This document shows positions 8,288 to 16,991 of a stretch of DNA of 64,000 nt, piece after piece. The notes under the pieces were generated by a model. That model searched no databases, had not been told where the DNA came from, and saw nothing but the letters and a program-made list of their open reading frames with translations. The DNA comes from Nocardia paucivorans NBRC 100373. GTDB taxonomy: Bacteria; Actinomycetota; Actinomycetes; Mycobacteriales; Mycobacteriaceae. Within the stretch, counting starts at the first letter, position 1. The number at the start of each line of letters is the position of its first letter. The stretch is from contig NZ_BAGE01000030.1 of NCBI RefSeq assembly GCF_000308675.1, positions 186,001 through 250,000 on the forward strand, in the 5' to 3' direction. Made by a program: the position numbers and the translations under genes.

Positions 8288-9553
8288 TTAAGGGGTGGAT
8301 GGTGCGTTCTCGGGACTTGTCGACGGGGGGCAACGGTAGTTGCGTAGTACCAGCATCAGGCAGGCCAGTGCTATGAGTGCTCCGGCACCCAGCATCGCCG
8401 GATAGCCGATTCCGGTCGTCTCGTGGATGAAGGCCAGCAGGGCGGGGGTGCCGAACCCCAGGTAGCTGACCGAGTAGAAGACGGCCGTGAGGCCGGCGAG
8501 GTCGTCGGGGCGGGCGATGCGTTCTATTTCCTGGAGTCCGGCCACCAGGCCGATCCCGTAACCTGCGCCCAATACGAGCGTGGTGGCGAGGGTCAGCCAC
8601 TGGTTCAGCACGGTCGCCGCGGCCGCCGCGGTGACCATCCCGCAGGTGACCAGGATCAGCGATACCGTCGCGGCGCGGGCGGTGCCGGGCCGGTCGATAC
8701 GCCGGGCCAGGGATTGAATGGTGAAACCGCAGCCGAGAGTGACGACGCTGAGCAGCGCCGAGTAGGCGATCGGAGCCGCCTGCACCCGGGAGGCCATCAG
8801 GGCGGGTAACACCGCGTATGCGGTGGCGGCAGAGGCGAAAAGCCACAGCGCGACCGGTAACGCCACCCGGAGGAATCGATGGTGTCCGGCCGCCGGGATC
8901 TTCAGATCTTCCAGTAGTGGCCGGGGGTTTTCCGGTGGGCACAGTGTTTCCGGGGCCCGGATGATCCAGACCGCGGCGCCCAGACACACCACTACATTGA
9001 TCAGAAACGGCAGCGTGTTCGGCCAGGGACCCCATTGCGCCAGCGCGCCCGCGACACCGGCACCGAGGGCGAATCCGCCGGTCAGGCTCATCGCGGAGCG
9101 TCGTGCCCCACTGCCGGGCGCGGTTTCGGGGCTGTACGGCGGCTGCGCCAGCTCCTTGAGCCAACTGCTACCGACGGCCATGGCGAGCCCCAACGCCACC
9201 CCGCACAGTACCCGCCCGGCCGAGAGCAGCGGCACCGATCCGGACCCGAACGCCAGAAGCAGTGAACCGGTCGCGGCGATAACGGGGGCGGGGCGCATGA
9301 GCCGGCGACGGCCGTGCCGATCCGAAAGCGGACCACCGATCAGCAGAGCGGGGACAATACCCAACACATAGTCGAACAGCAGCACGTCGACGGTGGTGAC
9401 CGGCATCCCGTTGTTCTTGTACATCACCAGTAGCGGGGTGAACTCGTTCCCGCCCCAGGCGATGGCGAACATTGCCGCCGCGACCCCCCACCAGCCGCGT
9501 GAGCGAATACGTGTCGGAGTGGGGGCGGTGCGGGTGATCGTCGGCGCGGTCAC
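8288..9553 (-). CDS. MFS transporter
   Basis: A 421-residue membrane protein with about 12 hydrophobic helices and the major-facilitator loop 2-3 motif GGPLSDRHGRRRLM, so probably a proton-coupled drug or metabolite exporter. The motif-C-like region in the fifth helix reads GGFALGAGVAGALAQWG. It overlaps the upstream GntR gene by four bases (ATGA, 9550-9553), so the two are translationally coupled. The substrate is unknown. Confidence 0.88.
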   Translation of the reverse strand: MTAPTITRTAPTPTRIRSRGWWGVAAAMFAIAWGGNEFTPLLVMYKNNGMPVTTVDVLLFDYVLGIVPALLIGGPLSDRHGRRRLMRPAPVIAATGSLLLAFGSGSVPLLSAGRVLCGVALGLAMAVGSSWLKELAQPPYSPETAPGSGARRSAMSLTGGFALGAGVAGALAQWGPWPNTLPFLINVVVCLGAAVWIIRAPETLCPPENPRPLLEDLKIPAAGHHRFLRVALPVALWLFASAATAYAVLPALMASRVQAAPIAYSALLSVVTLGCGFTIQSLARRIDRPGTARAATVSLILVTCGMVTAAAAATVLNQWLTLATTLVLGAGYGIGLVAGLQEIERIARPDDLAGLTAVFYSVSYLGFGTPALLAFIHETTGIGYPAMLGAGALIALACLMLVLRNYRCPPSTSPENAPSTP

Positions 9554-10194
9554 AGTAATCCCTTCAGTTCCAGCTGGTGCACCCCGCTCAGATGCGCGAC
9601 GAGCTCCGTCGCGAAGGCCTCGGTGTCGCCTGCTTCGATATGGTCGGCCAGTCGCACATGCTGGTCGATGATCTGTTCGACATCGATCGAGCGCCGGTGC
9701 AGCGCGGCGCTGTTCATCCGGCGCTGCCGTTCCCGCAGCGAATCGTAGAAACCGGTGAGCAGCGGATTGTCCGCGGCGACCACGTAGGTGCGGTGAAAAT
9801 CGGTGTCCACCACCGCGAACTGCTCGTAGTCGGCGGTTCGGGCCAGGTCGCGCTGTCGGTGCAGCGATTCCCTCAGGATCGGAACCACCTCGGCGCGAGT
9901 GCTTTCGTTCAATGCGCGGACGGCGGCGGTTTCCACGACATAGCGGGCGTGCACCACATGCTCGGCCTCACGGGCCGGGATCGGTGTCACCAGTGCGCCC
10001 CGCTTCGGGTAGAGCTTCATCCAGCCTTCGGTCTCCAGGCGGAGAAACGCCTCCCGAACAGGGGTGCGCGAGGTGCCGAGCTCGGCGGCGACCTCTCCTT
10101 CGCTGATGAGTTCTCCACCCGGCAGCGCCCCGCTCAGAATGCGTTCCTTGACCTCGCGGTAGGCCAATTCAGCGGATGAATACTTCTTAGGCAC
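9550..10194 (-). CDS. GntR-family (FadR/FCD-type) regulator
   Basis: A 214-residue protein with an N-terminal winged helix (LISEGEVAAELGTSRTPVREAFLRLETEGW) and a C-terminal all-helical FCD domain with the metal-binding pattern DTDFHRTYVVAADNP plus later HVRLADHIEAGD. It is the first gene of a two-gene unit with the MFS transporter and presumably controls it. The GTG start at 10194 has no ribosome site but lies seven bases after a TAATAT -10-like hexamer, suggesting a leaderless transcript. Confidence 0.87.
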   Translation of the reverse strand: MPKKYSSAELAYREVKERILSGALPGGELISEGEVAAELGTSRTPVREAFLRLETEGWMKLYPKRGALVTPIPAREAEHVVHARYVVETAAVRALNESTRAEVVPILRESLHRQRDLARTADYEQFAVVDTDFHRTYVVAADNPLLTGFYDSLRERQRRMNSAALHRRSIDVEQIIDQHVRLADHIEAGDTEAFATELVAHLSGVHQLELKGLL

Positions 10195-10198
10195 AAGA

Positions 10199-10209
10199 TG
10201 TATATTACA
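10199..10209. promoter_or_regulatory. GntR operator overlapping a -10 box
   Basis: TGTA-TAT-TACA is an 11-bp palindrome of the TGTA-N3-TACA type. On the minus strand it overlaps TAATAT, a good -10 hexamer seven bases before the GntR GTG, which fits autorepression of a leaderless promoter. Confidence 0.55.
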
Positions 10210-10250
10210 GGTTGTCGATAGTCCGAGAATGAGGGCCGCCGACCGATGAG

Positions 10251-10742
10251 GTGGCGTACTCGACTGTCGCGTGTGGTCGGCGGGTGCGCGGAACCATCGA
10301 GGTCGTGACGTACCGACTTCGCGACACCGCTGCCCCCCGGAAACGTCGCGGAAGAAGTCGCCGCGATGATGACACGGCGGGCGAACTTCTCGTGCCGATC
10401 AACGGGTTGCCGGGCTCGGACAAGACGATGCCGGGTCGGAGGCTCGCTCCGACGGTGAACGCCCGGCTGCTATCCGGGGACGCGGTAGAAGAAGCGCCGG
10501 CCGGTTGCATCGGTGACGCCGAACGAGTACCTGCTCTGGGTGGAATCGCGATGGATGAGGTCTGGGCATTGGCGCAAGCAACACCCACGACCGCGGTCAT
10601 CGACTCCTGGTGGTTCAAACCACGCGACCTGTTGTTCGCGAGAACCGGGATTCGGACCGTCGGCGCCGACCGACTCACGGAAATCCGGTGCGATGCCGGT
10701 CGGTTCTCGCTTCCGGGTCACATCGAGCAGCGGATACCGTGA
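10251..10742 (+). pseudogene. Decayed P-loop (AAA/kinase-like) ATPase
   Basis: The frame contains INGLPGSDKTMPGRRLAP, a damaged Walker A (family form GSGKT) followed by the family-like ARLLSGDAVEEA. Further on, MDEVWALAQ and VIDSWWFKPRDL with FARTGIRTVGADR match a known group of small actinobacterial P-loop kinases. The Walker glycine is an Asp, the homology stops at EIRCD, and the expected C-terminal half is missing, so I read it as a remnant. The opposite-strand frame over the same span looks like a shadow. Confidence 0.5.
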
Positions 10743-10776
10743 TAACGGATCCGTTTGTCGAGGGGATGGCAATTGT

Positions 10777-11643
10777 TCAGCGTTCGATCCAGGAAGCGGC
10801 GGCCAGGGCGGTGGCGTCGCTGTCGGATAGATCGATATCGAACACATCGTTCAGGATCTTGGGGAGTTCGCCCGGTTCCACCTCACGGGTCTCCCAGGAG
10901 CCGTCGGCGTGCTCGACCGTCCAGGCGAGGCCGTCGAGCACATGATGGGTTTCGGGATGGAAGCGCTGGACGAACGGGCGCACGGTGAACGGAGAACGGG
11001 GCGAGGTCGATACGAAGTGGTTGCCCACCGCGTAGTCGGTGCGGTATTGCGGTTCCTCGGTGAAGGTGTAGCGGTCGATCCAGCCGTCCCGGCCGAATTG
11101 GTACAGCGTCCACACCGGCCGGCCGAGTGGCCCTTCGGCGTGTTCCAATCGGAATCGCCAAGCGCCCAGGGAGAATTCGCCGCGACCCGATACCAGCTCG
11201 TACGGTTCCAGCGGGCCTCGGCCGAAGCCGACATCACACAGCCACGCCCGATGGTCGTCGCGGGTGGTCACCCGCAGTAGCGCGTGGGTGGCCGGACGTA
11301 GCCCCGCGCCGGCGCCCATGGTGACCCGGCCGCTGAGACCGGTGATACCGAATCCGAGTCGCTCGAGTGCGGCGGCGAACAGGGTGGTGTTCTCGTAGCA
11401 GTAGCCGCCGCGGCGGCGTCTCACCAGCTTGTCCTGCAGTGTCTCCAGGTCCAGCGGGATACCGCGGCCGAGGATGATCTCCAGGTTCTCGAACGGGATC
11501 GAGGTGGTGTGCAGGTACACCAGCCGCCGCAGGGTGGCCAGGGTAGGGGCGCGTTCTCCGTCGAACCCGATTCGTGCGAGGTAGGCGTCCAGATCCAGGT
11601 CGGCGCCGTTCCAGCGGTAGGACGGGTCGGTCGGCTCGGTCAT
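10777..11643 (-). CDS. nat: Arylamine N-acetyltransferase
   Basis: A 288-residue enzyme that moves acetyl from acetyl-CoA to arylamines or hydrazines. The Cys-His-Asp triad is complete: C82 in RRGGYCYENT, H120 in THALL, D137 in CDVGFG. Length and domain order are typical of bacterial NATs. I start it at ATG 11643; the same frame stays open far upstream only because of GC bias. It lies 122 bases downstream of the monooxygenase-rhodanese operon on the same strand and may be read through from it. In mycobacteria nat is associated with sterol metabolism. Confidence 0.93.
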   Translation of the reverse strand: MTEPTDPSYRWNGADLDLDAYLARIGFDGERAPTLATLRRLVYLHTTSIPFENLEIILGRGIPLDLETLQDKLVRRRRGGYCYENTTLFAAALERLGFGITGLSGRVTMGAGAGLRPATHALLRVTTRDDHRAWLCDVGFGRGPLEPYELVSGRGEFSLGAWRFRLEHAEGPLGRPVWTLYQFGRDGWIDRYTFTEEPQYRTDYAVGNHFVSTSPRSPFTVRPFVQRFHPETHHVLDGLAWTVEHADGSWETREVEPGELPKILNDVFDIDLSDSDATALAAASWIER

Positions 11644-11765
11644 CGTGTCTCGCTCTCGTCGCAGTGCTCCCTGTGGTGAACAGCTCCCGAGTGCGGACTT
11701 GTTCCCGTTCCGGCCTGTCTCTCGATGGTCGGCGCGGGTGAGGTGACCGTCGACCTGATCCCGCC

Positions 11766-12227
11766 CTACCGGTGCACGCGCTTCGAGCGGTGGGATGGAG
11801 GTCGGTCCTCGAGGTCGGTGACGGGTAGGCCGGCGGCTTTCCACGCCTGGAAGCCGCCTTCGACGTCGGTGGCCCCGGTGAGTCCGATGCGTTGCAGGGA
11901 AGCGGCGGACAGACTGGAGGCCATGCCGTGGTTGCACAGCACGACGATCGTGTCGTCGGGTCGGGGGACCGGTGGGAGCTCGGCTGCCTCCTCGGGGGTG
12001 AACAAGGGTCGGTGGGTGGGATCGAGGAAAACTTCGACGGCATTGCGGGGTACCCGGTAGGCGCCGGGGATTATGCCGTCGGCGGCTTGTTCTTCGCTGG
12101 TGCGGGTGTCTATGAACAGCACACCTCGCTTCAGTGCCTCGGCGGCCTGGTGTGGGGTGAGCCGGTCGAGGCGGGACTGGGCGTCGTGGATGATTTCCAG
12201 GCTGCGGCTGGTAGGGGTGTCGGTCAC
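11766..12227 (-). CDS. Rhodanese-domain protein linked to the diiron monooxygenase
   Basis: A 153-residue single rhodanese domain with FIDTRTSEEQAADGIIPGA near the start and the active-site loop VVLCNHGMASS with Cys98. The loop has Met-Ala where typical sulfurtransferases have an Arg before Ser. The GTG at 12227 has GGAGGA upstream and overlaps the reductase stop by four bases, making it the fifth gene of the operon. It may supply sulfur for the reductase iron-sulfur cluster or handle a sulfur adduct of an epoxide product (both inference). Confidence 0.85.
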   Translation of the reverse strand: MTDTPTSRSLEIIHDAQSRLDRLTPHQAAEALKRGVLFIDTRTSEEQAADGIIPGAYRVPRNAVEVFLDPTHRPLFTPEEAAELPPVPRPDDTIVVLCNHGMASSLSAASLQRIGLTGATDVEGGFQAWKAAGLPVTDLEDRPPSHRSKRVHR

Positions 12228-13297
12228 GGTTCCTCCGATGGAGTGAGGTTGTCGGTGGGGCCGCCGGTGGAGGCGGTGAAACGGTCGGTGAACAGGTAGC
12301 GGGGACGGAGCCCGGCGCGAACGAGTCGGTCGGCGACGATGTCGACGAAACGGTCGGGTCCGCACAGATATGCCTCGGCGCGGCGCAGCGGGATCGTGGT
12401 GGTATCGATCCAGCCGCCGACCAGGTCGGCGCCACGAGTGGCTTCCCCCTGTGCGCGAGGGGTGAGCGGGTGGTAGTGGAAACGGTCGTCGGTAGCGGCG
12501 AGGGCGGTGAACTCGTCGCCGAAGGCGAGGTCGGCCGGGGTGCGGGCGGTGTGGATCAGGTCGACGGGCGTGTGCAGGCGTCGACCGAGGGCGTCGTGGA
12601 TCATGGCGCGGAGCGGACCGATACCGGCGCCGCCGCCGATGAACAGTTTGTGTCGATGGGAGCTGCGCACGGTGAAGGTGCCGAATGGGCCGCGGCAGCG
12701 GATCGTGTCTCCGGGGGCGAGCTCGTCGAGGGCGGTGGAGAATGCACCGCCGGGCACGGTACGGATCAGCAGGTCCATGGTGGCGGTGCCGGGCGGTGAG
12801 GCCGGCGAGTAGGCGCGCCATCCGGTGCGGTCGGGTAATTGCAGGTGCAGAAACTGTCCCGGCTCGAGCTGCCAGGGCGGCGGTGGGGTGGCCAGCCGCA
12901 GCAGACGCAGGCCATCGCCGACCTCGGCGACGGTGCGAATGGTGGTGGTGACGTCGTGAATGGTGGTGGAGCGGAATTCCTCTTCGGTGAGCCCTCCGGC
13001 GGTGATATCGATCGCGGCGGTGTCGCCGGACAGTCGCGTCGAGCACAGCAGAATCTGACCATGTGCGCGGGCTCGGCTGTCGAGGGTGGTGAGGGTGTCG
13101 GGCTGCTGGTGCACCTGTCCGGCGACGACCCGGGCGGCGCAGGTTCCGCAGCCACCGTGATTGCAGCCGAAGGGCACCCAGTGCCCGGCGCGGAGGATGG
13201 CGTCGAGCAGGCGTTCACCGGCGGCCACGGGCACCGCCACCCCGAAAGGTTCGACGGTGAGGGTGCCCGCGGGCGCAGTGGGGTTCGGATCGTTCAT
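12224..13297 (-). CDS. Monooxygenase reductase component ([2Fe-2S], FAD, NAD)
   Basis: A 357-residue electron-transfer protein. A plant-type ferredoxin domain comes first, with C45, C50, C53 (GCNHGGCGTC) and C85, followed by a ferredoxin-reductase FAD region (WRAYSPASPP) and an NAD-binding region starting HKLFIGGGAGIGPLRAM. This is the layout of soluble methane/alkene/phenol monooxygenase reductases, which pass NADH electrons to the diiron hydroxylase. The ATG at 13297 shares one base with the alpha-subunit stop. It is equivalent in position to AmoD/EtnD of group-4 enzymes. Confidence 0.92.
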   Translation of the reverse strand: MNDPNPTAPAGTLTVEPFGVAVPVAAGERLLDAILRAGHWVPFGCNHGGCGTCAARVVAGQVHQQPDTLTTLDSRARAHGQILLCSTRLSGDTAAIDITAGGLTEEEFRSTTIHDVTTTIRTVAEVGDGLRLLRLATPPPPWQLEPGQFLHLQLPDRTGWRAYSPASPPGTATMDLLIRTVPGGAFSTALDELAPGDTIRCRGPFGTFTVRSSHRHKLFIGGGAGIGPLRAMIHDALGRRLHTPVDLIHTARTPADLAFGDEFTALAATDDRFHYHPLTPRAQGEATRGADLVGGWIDTTTIPLRRAEAYLCGPDRFVDIVADRLVRAGLRPRYLFTDRFTASTGGPTDNLTPSEEP

Positions 13298-14790
13298 CAG
13301 GCCAGGGGATCTTCGATGGTGACGTCGAGCGCGCGGATGTCGTCGAGAGTCCACAGTCGATCGGAGCGCAGGTGGGGCTGGGCGATGAGGGTGCGCCCAT
13401 CCGGACGTAGGAAACCCAGGTCCTGTACGACCTCGGCGAGGTTCCAACCGTGGTAGCGGCTCCAGAAGGTACCGAAAGCGGTGTAGGAGATCGGGTTCCA
13501 GTCGAAGTTGATCTGGCAGCCTTCGCTGCACAACGCGTATTTGCGGCCGGCGAACTCGACGATGCGGGTCTCCGGTGCCTCGAAGCGGGGGATGATGCAC
13601 GGCAGCTGGCACACCTGGCAGAACGGCGGCAATGCGGGTAGTTCCTGCAACAGCAGCCGGCCGCCGGCCGGATCGGACAGGGCCGCGTAGGCCTCCCACA
13701 GCGGCTGGTAGATCGCCGACCAGCCGGGGTAGTTGTCCTCGAACCAGGCGAAGTCGGTTTCGTCGAGCGGGTCGGTGCGGAAGAAGTTCAACGGCCACAG
13801 CGCGGCCAATCCGATCGCCACGGCATGGTGCTGGGATTCCAGGCCGCGGGCGACATCGGTCAGGCGGGCGGGTTCCGACAGTCCGAAGGGGCCGAAGCGA
13901 CGCGAGAACGAGCCGATGAAGTCGTCGACCACCCATTCCTCCCACGCATCGCGATAGGCCCAGGGGCGTTGGCGCACATAGTATTCGGCCACTACACCGA
14001 CCAGAGTGTCCGCGCCTTGATGCTGATGCCAGAACGCGCGGTCCAACGATCCCTGAACCAGCGGAATGTTGTCGGGTATCTCGGCGACCGCGCGGAGGGT
14101 GCCGTGTCCATTGGCCATATGGCGGACCTCGTCGGATTGGATCGACAGATATGCCGTGGCGTAGGCGTCGTCGCCGTTGGCCGACGCGATCTGCGGCAGG
14201 GCGACGGTGAGCGGGTTGGTGTAAGCGGTTTCGAGGACCACATTGAGCGCGATCACGGCGTCGATGGGGTCGTTGACCGAGTTCGGCGCATACGCCGCGC
14301 GGGCGACCTGACCGACCGGGTGCCGGGACAGGGCGCGTGAGCCGAAATCCAGGCCCGCGGGTTCGGCGGCAGTGGCCAGATAGTGGCGGCGTAGCGCGCC
14401 GACCAGTTGCAGGTGTCGGGATTCGTCGAGTGCCTGGGCGGCGTAGCCCTGCTGTAGTTCGGGGTTGTCGATCGAGGAGATCAGCAGCCCGGCACCCTTC
14501 ATCGCCTGGTATTCGGCTTCGGCGGTGGCCGGTAACGCCAGTTTCAGACCCTCGATCCAGCGGGGTTCGACCCGGTCACCGGCCATGGCCGCGGCGGTGT
14601 CGAGCGCTTTGTGTACGCGTAGATCCTTTTCGACCTCCATGCGCGCGTAATCACGCCACAACAGCTTGAAGGGGTCGCGGCCGCGTTCGGGAACCCGGTA
14701 GCGGGTCGGGAACACCGCCGCCGGTGGTGCGCTGGTCGGCGTCCAGGTGTAGTTCTTGGCGATCTCGTGGACACGGGTGGGGTCGGTCAT
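13297..14790 (-). CDS. Soluble diiron monooxygenase hydroxylase, alpha subunit
   Basis: A 497-residue catalytic subunit. The two-iron ligands are spaced as in soluble methane monooxygenase: E93, E123 and H126 (DESRH), E187, then E221 and H224 (DEVRH). Near the C-terminus, C391-x2-C394 and C421-x3-C425 form the small zinc/YHS-like module seen in many alkene and aromatic monooxygenase alphas. The length matches the about 500-residue alpha subunits of actinobacterial group-4 alkene monooxygenases, and the order beta, coupling, alpha, reductase is theirs too. The likely reaction is epoxidation or hydroxylation of a small alkene or alkane; the sequence alone does not set the substrate. Confidence 0.93.
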   Translation of the reverse strand: MTDPTRVHEIAKNYTWTPTSAPPAAVFPTRYRVPERGRDPFKLLWRDYARMEVEKDLRVHKALDTAAAMAGDRVEPRWIEGLKLALPATAEAEYQAMKGAGLLISSIDNPELQQGYAAQALDESRHLQLVGALRRHYLATAAEPAGLDFGSRALSRHPVGQVARAAYAPNSVNDPIDAVIALNVVLETAYTNPLTVALPQIASANGDDAYATAYLSIQSDEVRHMANGHGTLRAVAEIPDNIPLVQGSLDRAFWHQHQGADTLVGVVAEYYVRQRPWAYRDAWEEWVVDDFIGSFSRRFGPFGLSEPARLTDVARGLESQHHAVAIGLAALWPLNFFRTDPLDETDFAWFEDNYPGWSAIYQPLWEAYAALSDPAGGRLLLQELPALPPFCQVCQLPCIIPRFEAPETRIVEFAGRKYALCSEGCQINFDWNPISYTAFGTFWSRYHGWNLAEVVQDLGFLRPDGRTLIAQPHLRSDRLWTLDDIRALDVTIEDPLA

Positions 14791-15143
14791 CGGCTGTTCT
14801 TCTCCGGTTCGGATACTGCTGTGAGGTTTTCGGCGCGCAGGATCAGTCGCCCACTGCCGGGGCCGCTGCCGCGCTGCGGATCGATCTCGCCGAAATAGCT
14901 GGCCACCACGATCAGCACGTCTTCGATGGTCAGGGCGCGGCCCAGTCGCTCGGACAGATCGGCGAGGTCGATCACGATCTCCTCGGCCGCGGCGGCCTTG
15001 AGATACACACCTCGGTCGGCGATCTCCACCTGCGGTTGGGTGCGGAGCAGCTGATCCCGGATCGCGGCGGCCTCCTCACCGCGAATCAGGCTGATACCCA
15101 CCCCATGTCGAGCGGAGGTGGCCGGGCTCGTACGGGTGCTCAT
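14787..15143 (-). CDS. Monooxygenase coupling/effector protein (MmoB/DmpM family)
   Basis: A 118-residue cofactor-free regulatory protein. The recognisable core is HGVGISLIRGEEAAAIRDQLL, then VEIADRGVYLKAAAAEEIVIDL and IEDVLIVVASYFGEI. Such proteins bind the hydroxylase and tune electron flow and oxygen activation. It overlaps the beta gene by four bases upstream and the alpha gene by four downstream, so the subunits are translationally coupled. Confidence 0.92.
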   Translation of the reverse strand: MSTRTSPATSARHGVGISLIRGEEAAAIRDQLLRTQPQVEIADRGVYLKAAAAEEIVIDLADLSERLGRALTIEDVLIVVASYFGEIDPQRGSGPGSGRLILRAENLTAVSEPEKNSR

Positions 15144-16129
15144 CGCAGACCTCCCACCGTGAGGCGCGAATTCCAGCGTCCCCCGACCGCGGCGTGATAT
15201 TCGCTCACCACCGTCGCCCATGCCGCCGCTGCCTCGATCGGCCGGCCCGGCGCGTTGGCCGGTAGTGGTGCCAACGCCTCGGCTGCGGCCAGGGCGTGCG
15301 TTTCCCACCGGTGTGCCCATTCGGTGATCACGGCCGCGTTGGCGGCACCATGTGCGGGATCGGCGAGCAGATGGTCCACCAGCGACAATGTCCAGGTCTG
15401 GGAGCGTGCGGTGTCGGCGCGCCAGGCCTGCACCAGTACCGGGGTGTAGGCGTCGCGGTTGGCCTCCGCCGCCACCACCAGATACTGCTCCCGCAGATAG
15501 CGTCCGATCAGCGGATCGATGATCAGGTTCGCGGCCACCACGGCCTCCACCCAGTCCTCGGTCGCCAGCAGCGCCTCCACCGCCGACCGCAACGGCTGCC
15601 ACCGCGCATCGGTGAACCACACCTGGTGTACGTCGGCGAAAATATCGGGTGCCCCCGCGGATTCGACCTCCGCGCGCAATGCGGCCACATGTTCGACATG
15701 GCGCAATTTGTCGGCCGCCTCGAATACCAGCGGCAAGGTCACCGTGTCCGACAACGCCAGCCGCTGCGCCCGGCTGAGCACCCGAAACAGGGCCCGATCG
15801 GTGAACGGCAGTATCACCAGATCCCGGCCGATGCCCTCGACCAGCCAATCCGGTTCCACGACGTCCAACGCTCCGTCGCCGCCCAGTAGCGCGATCGCCG
15901 CTGCCAGCTTCGACTCCGTTTCGTGTACCGCGGCGACCCACCGCACATAGATGGACTGGTTCGGGTCTCGGAACCCGTACCAGTCGTCGGCGGCCACTGC
16001 GGTCGAGTCCGTCGACAGCGGTGCGCTGCCGTCGGGGAAATGCAGCGGCCAGCCCTGCACCGCATCGGTGCCCGGGCCGATTTGTTGCCGGACCGTCAAG
16101 TCCTCGTACTCGGTGGATATTGCGGTCAT
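15140..16129 (-). CDS. Soluble diiron monooxygenase hydroxylase, beta subunit
   Basis: A 329-residue helical subunit of the ribonucleotide-reductase-like fold without the iron ligands. Family marks include WYGFRDPNQSIYVRWVA (about 50-65), the VFEAADKLRHVEH segment and DWVEAVVAANLIIDPLIGRYL. It supports the alpha subunit in the alpha2-beta2 hydroxylase. It is first in the operon. ATG 16129 is chosen over the in-frame GTG 16135; neither has a strong ribosome site. A palindrome sits about 80 bases upstream, in front of the divergent HxlR gene. Confidence 0.9.
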   Translation of the reverse strand: MTAISTEYEDLTVRQQIGPGTDAVQGWPLHFPDGSAPLSTDSTAVAADDWYGFRDPNQSIYVRWVAAVHETESKLAAAIALLGGDGALDVVEPDWLVEGIGRDLVILPFTDRALFRVLSRAQRLALSDTVTLPLVFEAADKLRHVEHVAALRAEVESAGAPDIFADVHQVWFTDARWQPLRSAVEALLATEDWVEAVVAANLIIDPLIGRYLREQYLVVAAEANRDAYTPVLVQAWRADTARSQTWTLSLVDHLLADPAHGAANAAVITEWAHRWETHALAAAEALAPLPANAPGRPIEAAAAWATVVSEYHAAVGGRWNSRLTVGGLR

Positions 16130-16209
16130 GAGCACCTGTCTTCGTTCATGCGAGGAATGGTCTGTTCCCTCAGCACAACCGAAGCCGAGCAGCGCCGATA
16201 GTTTAAAAT

Positions 16210-16228
16210 CAGAACTGTTCCAGTTCTG
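16210..16228. promoter_or_regulatory. Operator-like palindrome between the monooxygenase operon and the HxlR regulator
   Basis: CAGAACTG-TTC-CAGTTCTG has perfect 8-bp arms around a 3-bp centre, placed between the two divergent starts (16129 and 16264). It looks superficially like a KstR box but lacks AAC-N2-GTT. Confidence 0.62.
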
Positions 16229-16263
16229 GATCGCAACCTTCTCGGCTCGTAGTTTGTGCGGTT

Positions 16264-16947
16264 ATGTCTGCACCCGCCGAGTACTGTCCGGTTTCGATCG
16301 GCGCCGGCCTGTTGGCCGATCGCTGGAGCCTGTTGATCGTTCGAGAGATCATGGTCGGCTCACACCGGTTCAATGCCATCCTGCGCGGGCTGCCCGGCCT
16401 GTCGCGTAGTCTGCTCGCCTCTCGACTCCGGCACCTCGAACGGCACGGGGTCGTCACTCGCATCCCCGGAGTCACCGGCCGCTCCCACGAATACCGGCTC
16501 ACCGAATCCGGCGAGGACCTGCGCGAACTCATCTACGCCCTCGGGCGCTGGACCGTCCGCTGGTGGTTTCCCGAACCGCGTCCCGATCAGGTCGACAACG
16601 CATTGCTGTTGTGGCGTATCCGCGCCGGGATCCGCCCCGGAATCCCCAACGGTCGCATCACCATCCGATTCGATTTCACCGATGGCGAGGTTCGCCGCGG
16701 TTGGATCGTGGCCACCACCGCCGAAACCTCACTGTGTCTGCACGACCCGGGTTTCGACCCCGACCTCATCGTCACCGGTAGTGGCCATACCTGGCACAAG
16801 ATCTGGTACGGCCATCAACCTCTCACCCAGGCCCTCACCGCCGGGGCCATCACCCTCACCGGCCCCACCAAACTCACCCGGGCCTTTCCCAAATGGTTCG
16901 CTCTCAGCCCCTTTGCCCCCGATACCGCCGCTCGGCATCGGACCTGA
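16264..16947 (+). CDS. HxlR-family regulator with SCP2-like C-terminal domain
   Basis: A 227-residue protein. An HxlR winged helix covers residues 1-105 (YCPVSIGAGLLADRW, then FNAILRGLPGLSRSLLASRL and SHEYRLTESG). A C-terminal half with a sterol-carrier-like beta/alpha pattern follows (ITIRFDFTDGEVRRGWIV, later TGPTKLTRAFPKWF). This two-domain form is common in actinobacteria, and the C-terminal domain may bind a lipid or hydrophobic ligand. It is divergent from the diiron monooxygenase operon across a perfect palindrome, so it is the best candidate for its regulator. Confidence 0.85.
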   Translation: MSAPAEYCPVSIGAGLLADRWSLLIVREIMVGSHRFNAILRGLPGLSRSLLASRLRHLERHGVVTRIPGVTGRSHEYRLTESGEDLRELIYALGRWTVRWWFPEPRPDQVDNALLLWRIRAGIRPGIPNGRITIRFDFTDGEVRRGWIVATTAETSLCLHDPGFDPDLIVTGSGHTWHKIWYGHQPLTQALTAGAITLTGPTKLTRAFPKWFALSPFAPDTAARHRT

Positions 16948-16991
16948 GCAATGCCGGTCCCCGGGTGCATCCCGAAACCGGACCGGATGCC

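Noticed and set aside
10777..12435. A single 552-residue frame containing the arylamine N-acetyltransferase
   Set aside because: The upstream part is a shadow of the rhodanese gene; NAT length, motifs and ATG 11643 fit the shorter protein.
16210..16228. The monooxygenase palindrome as a KstR site
   Set aside because: It has AAC followed by TGTTC, not AAC-N2-GTT, and centres differently.
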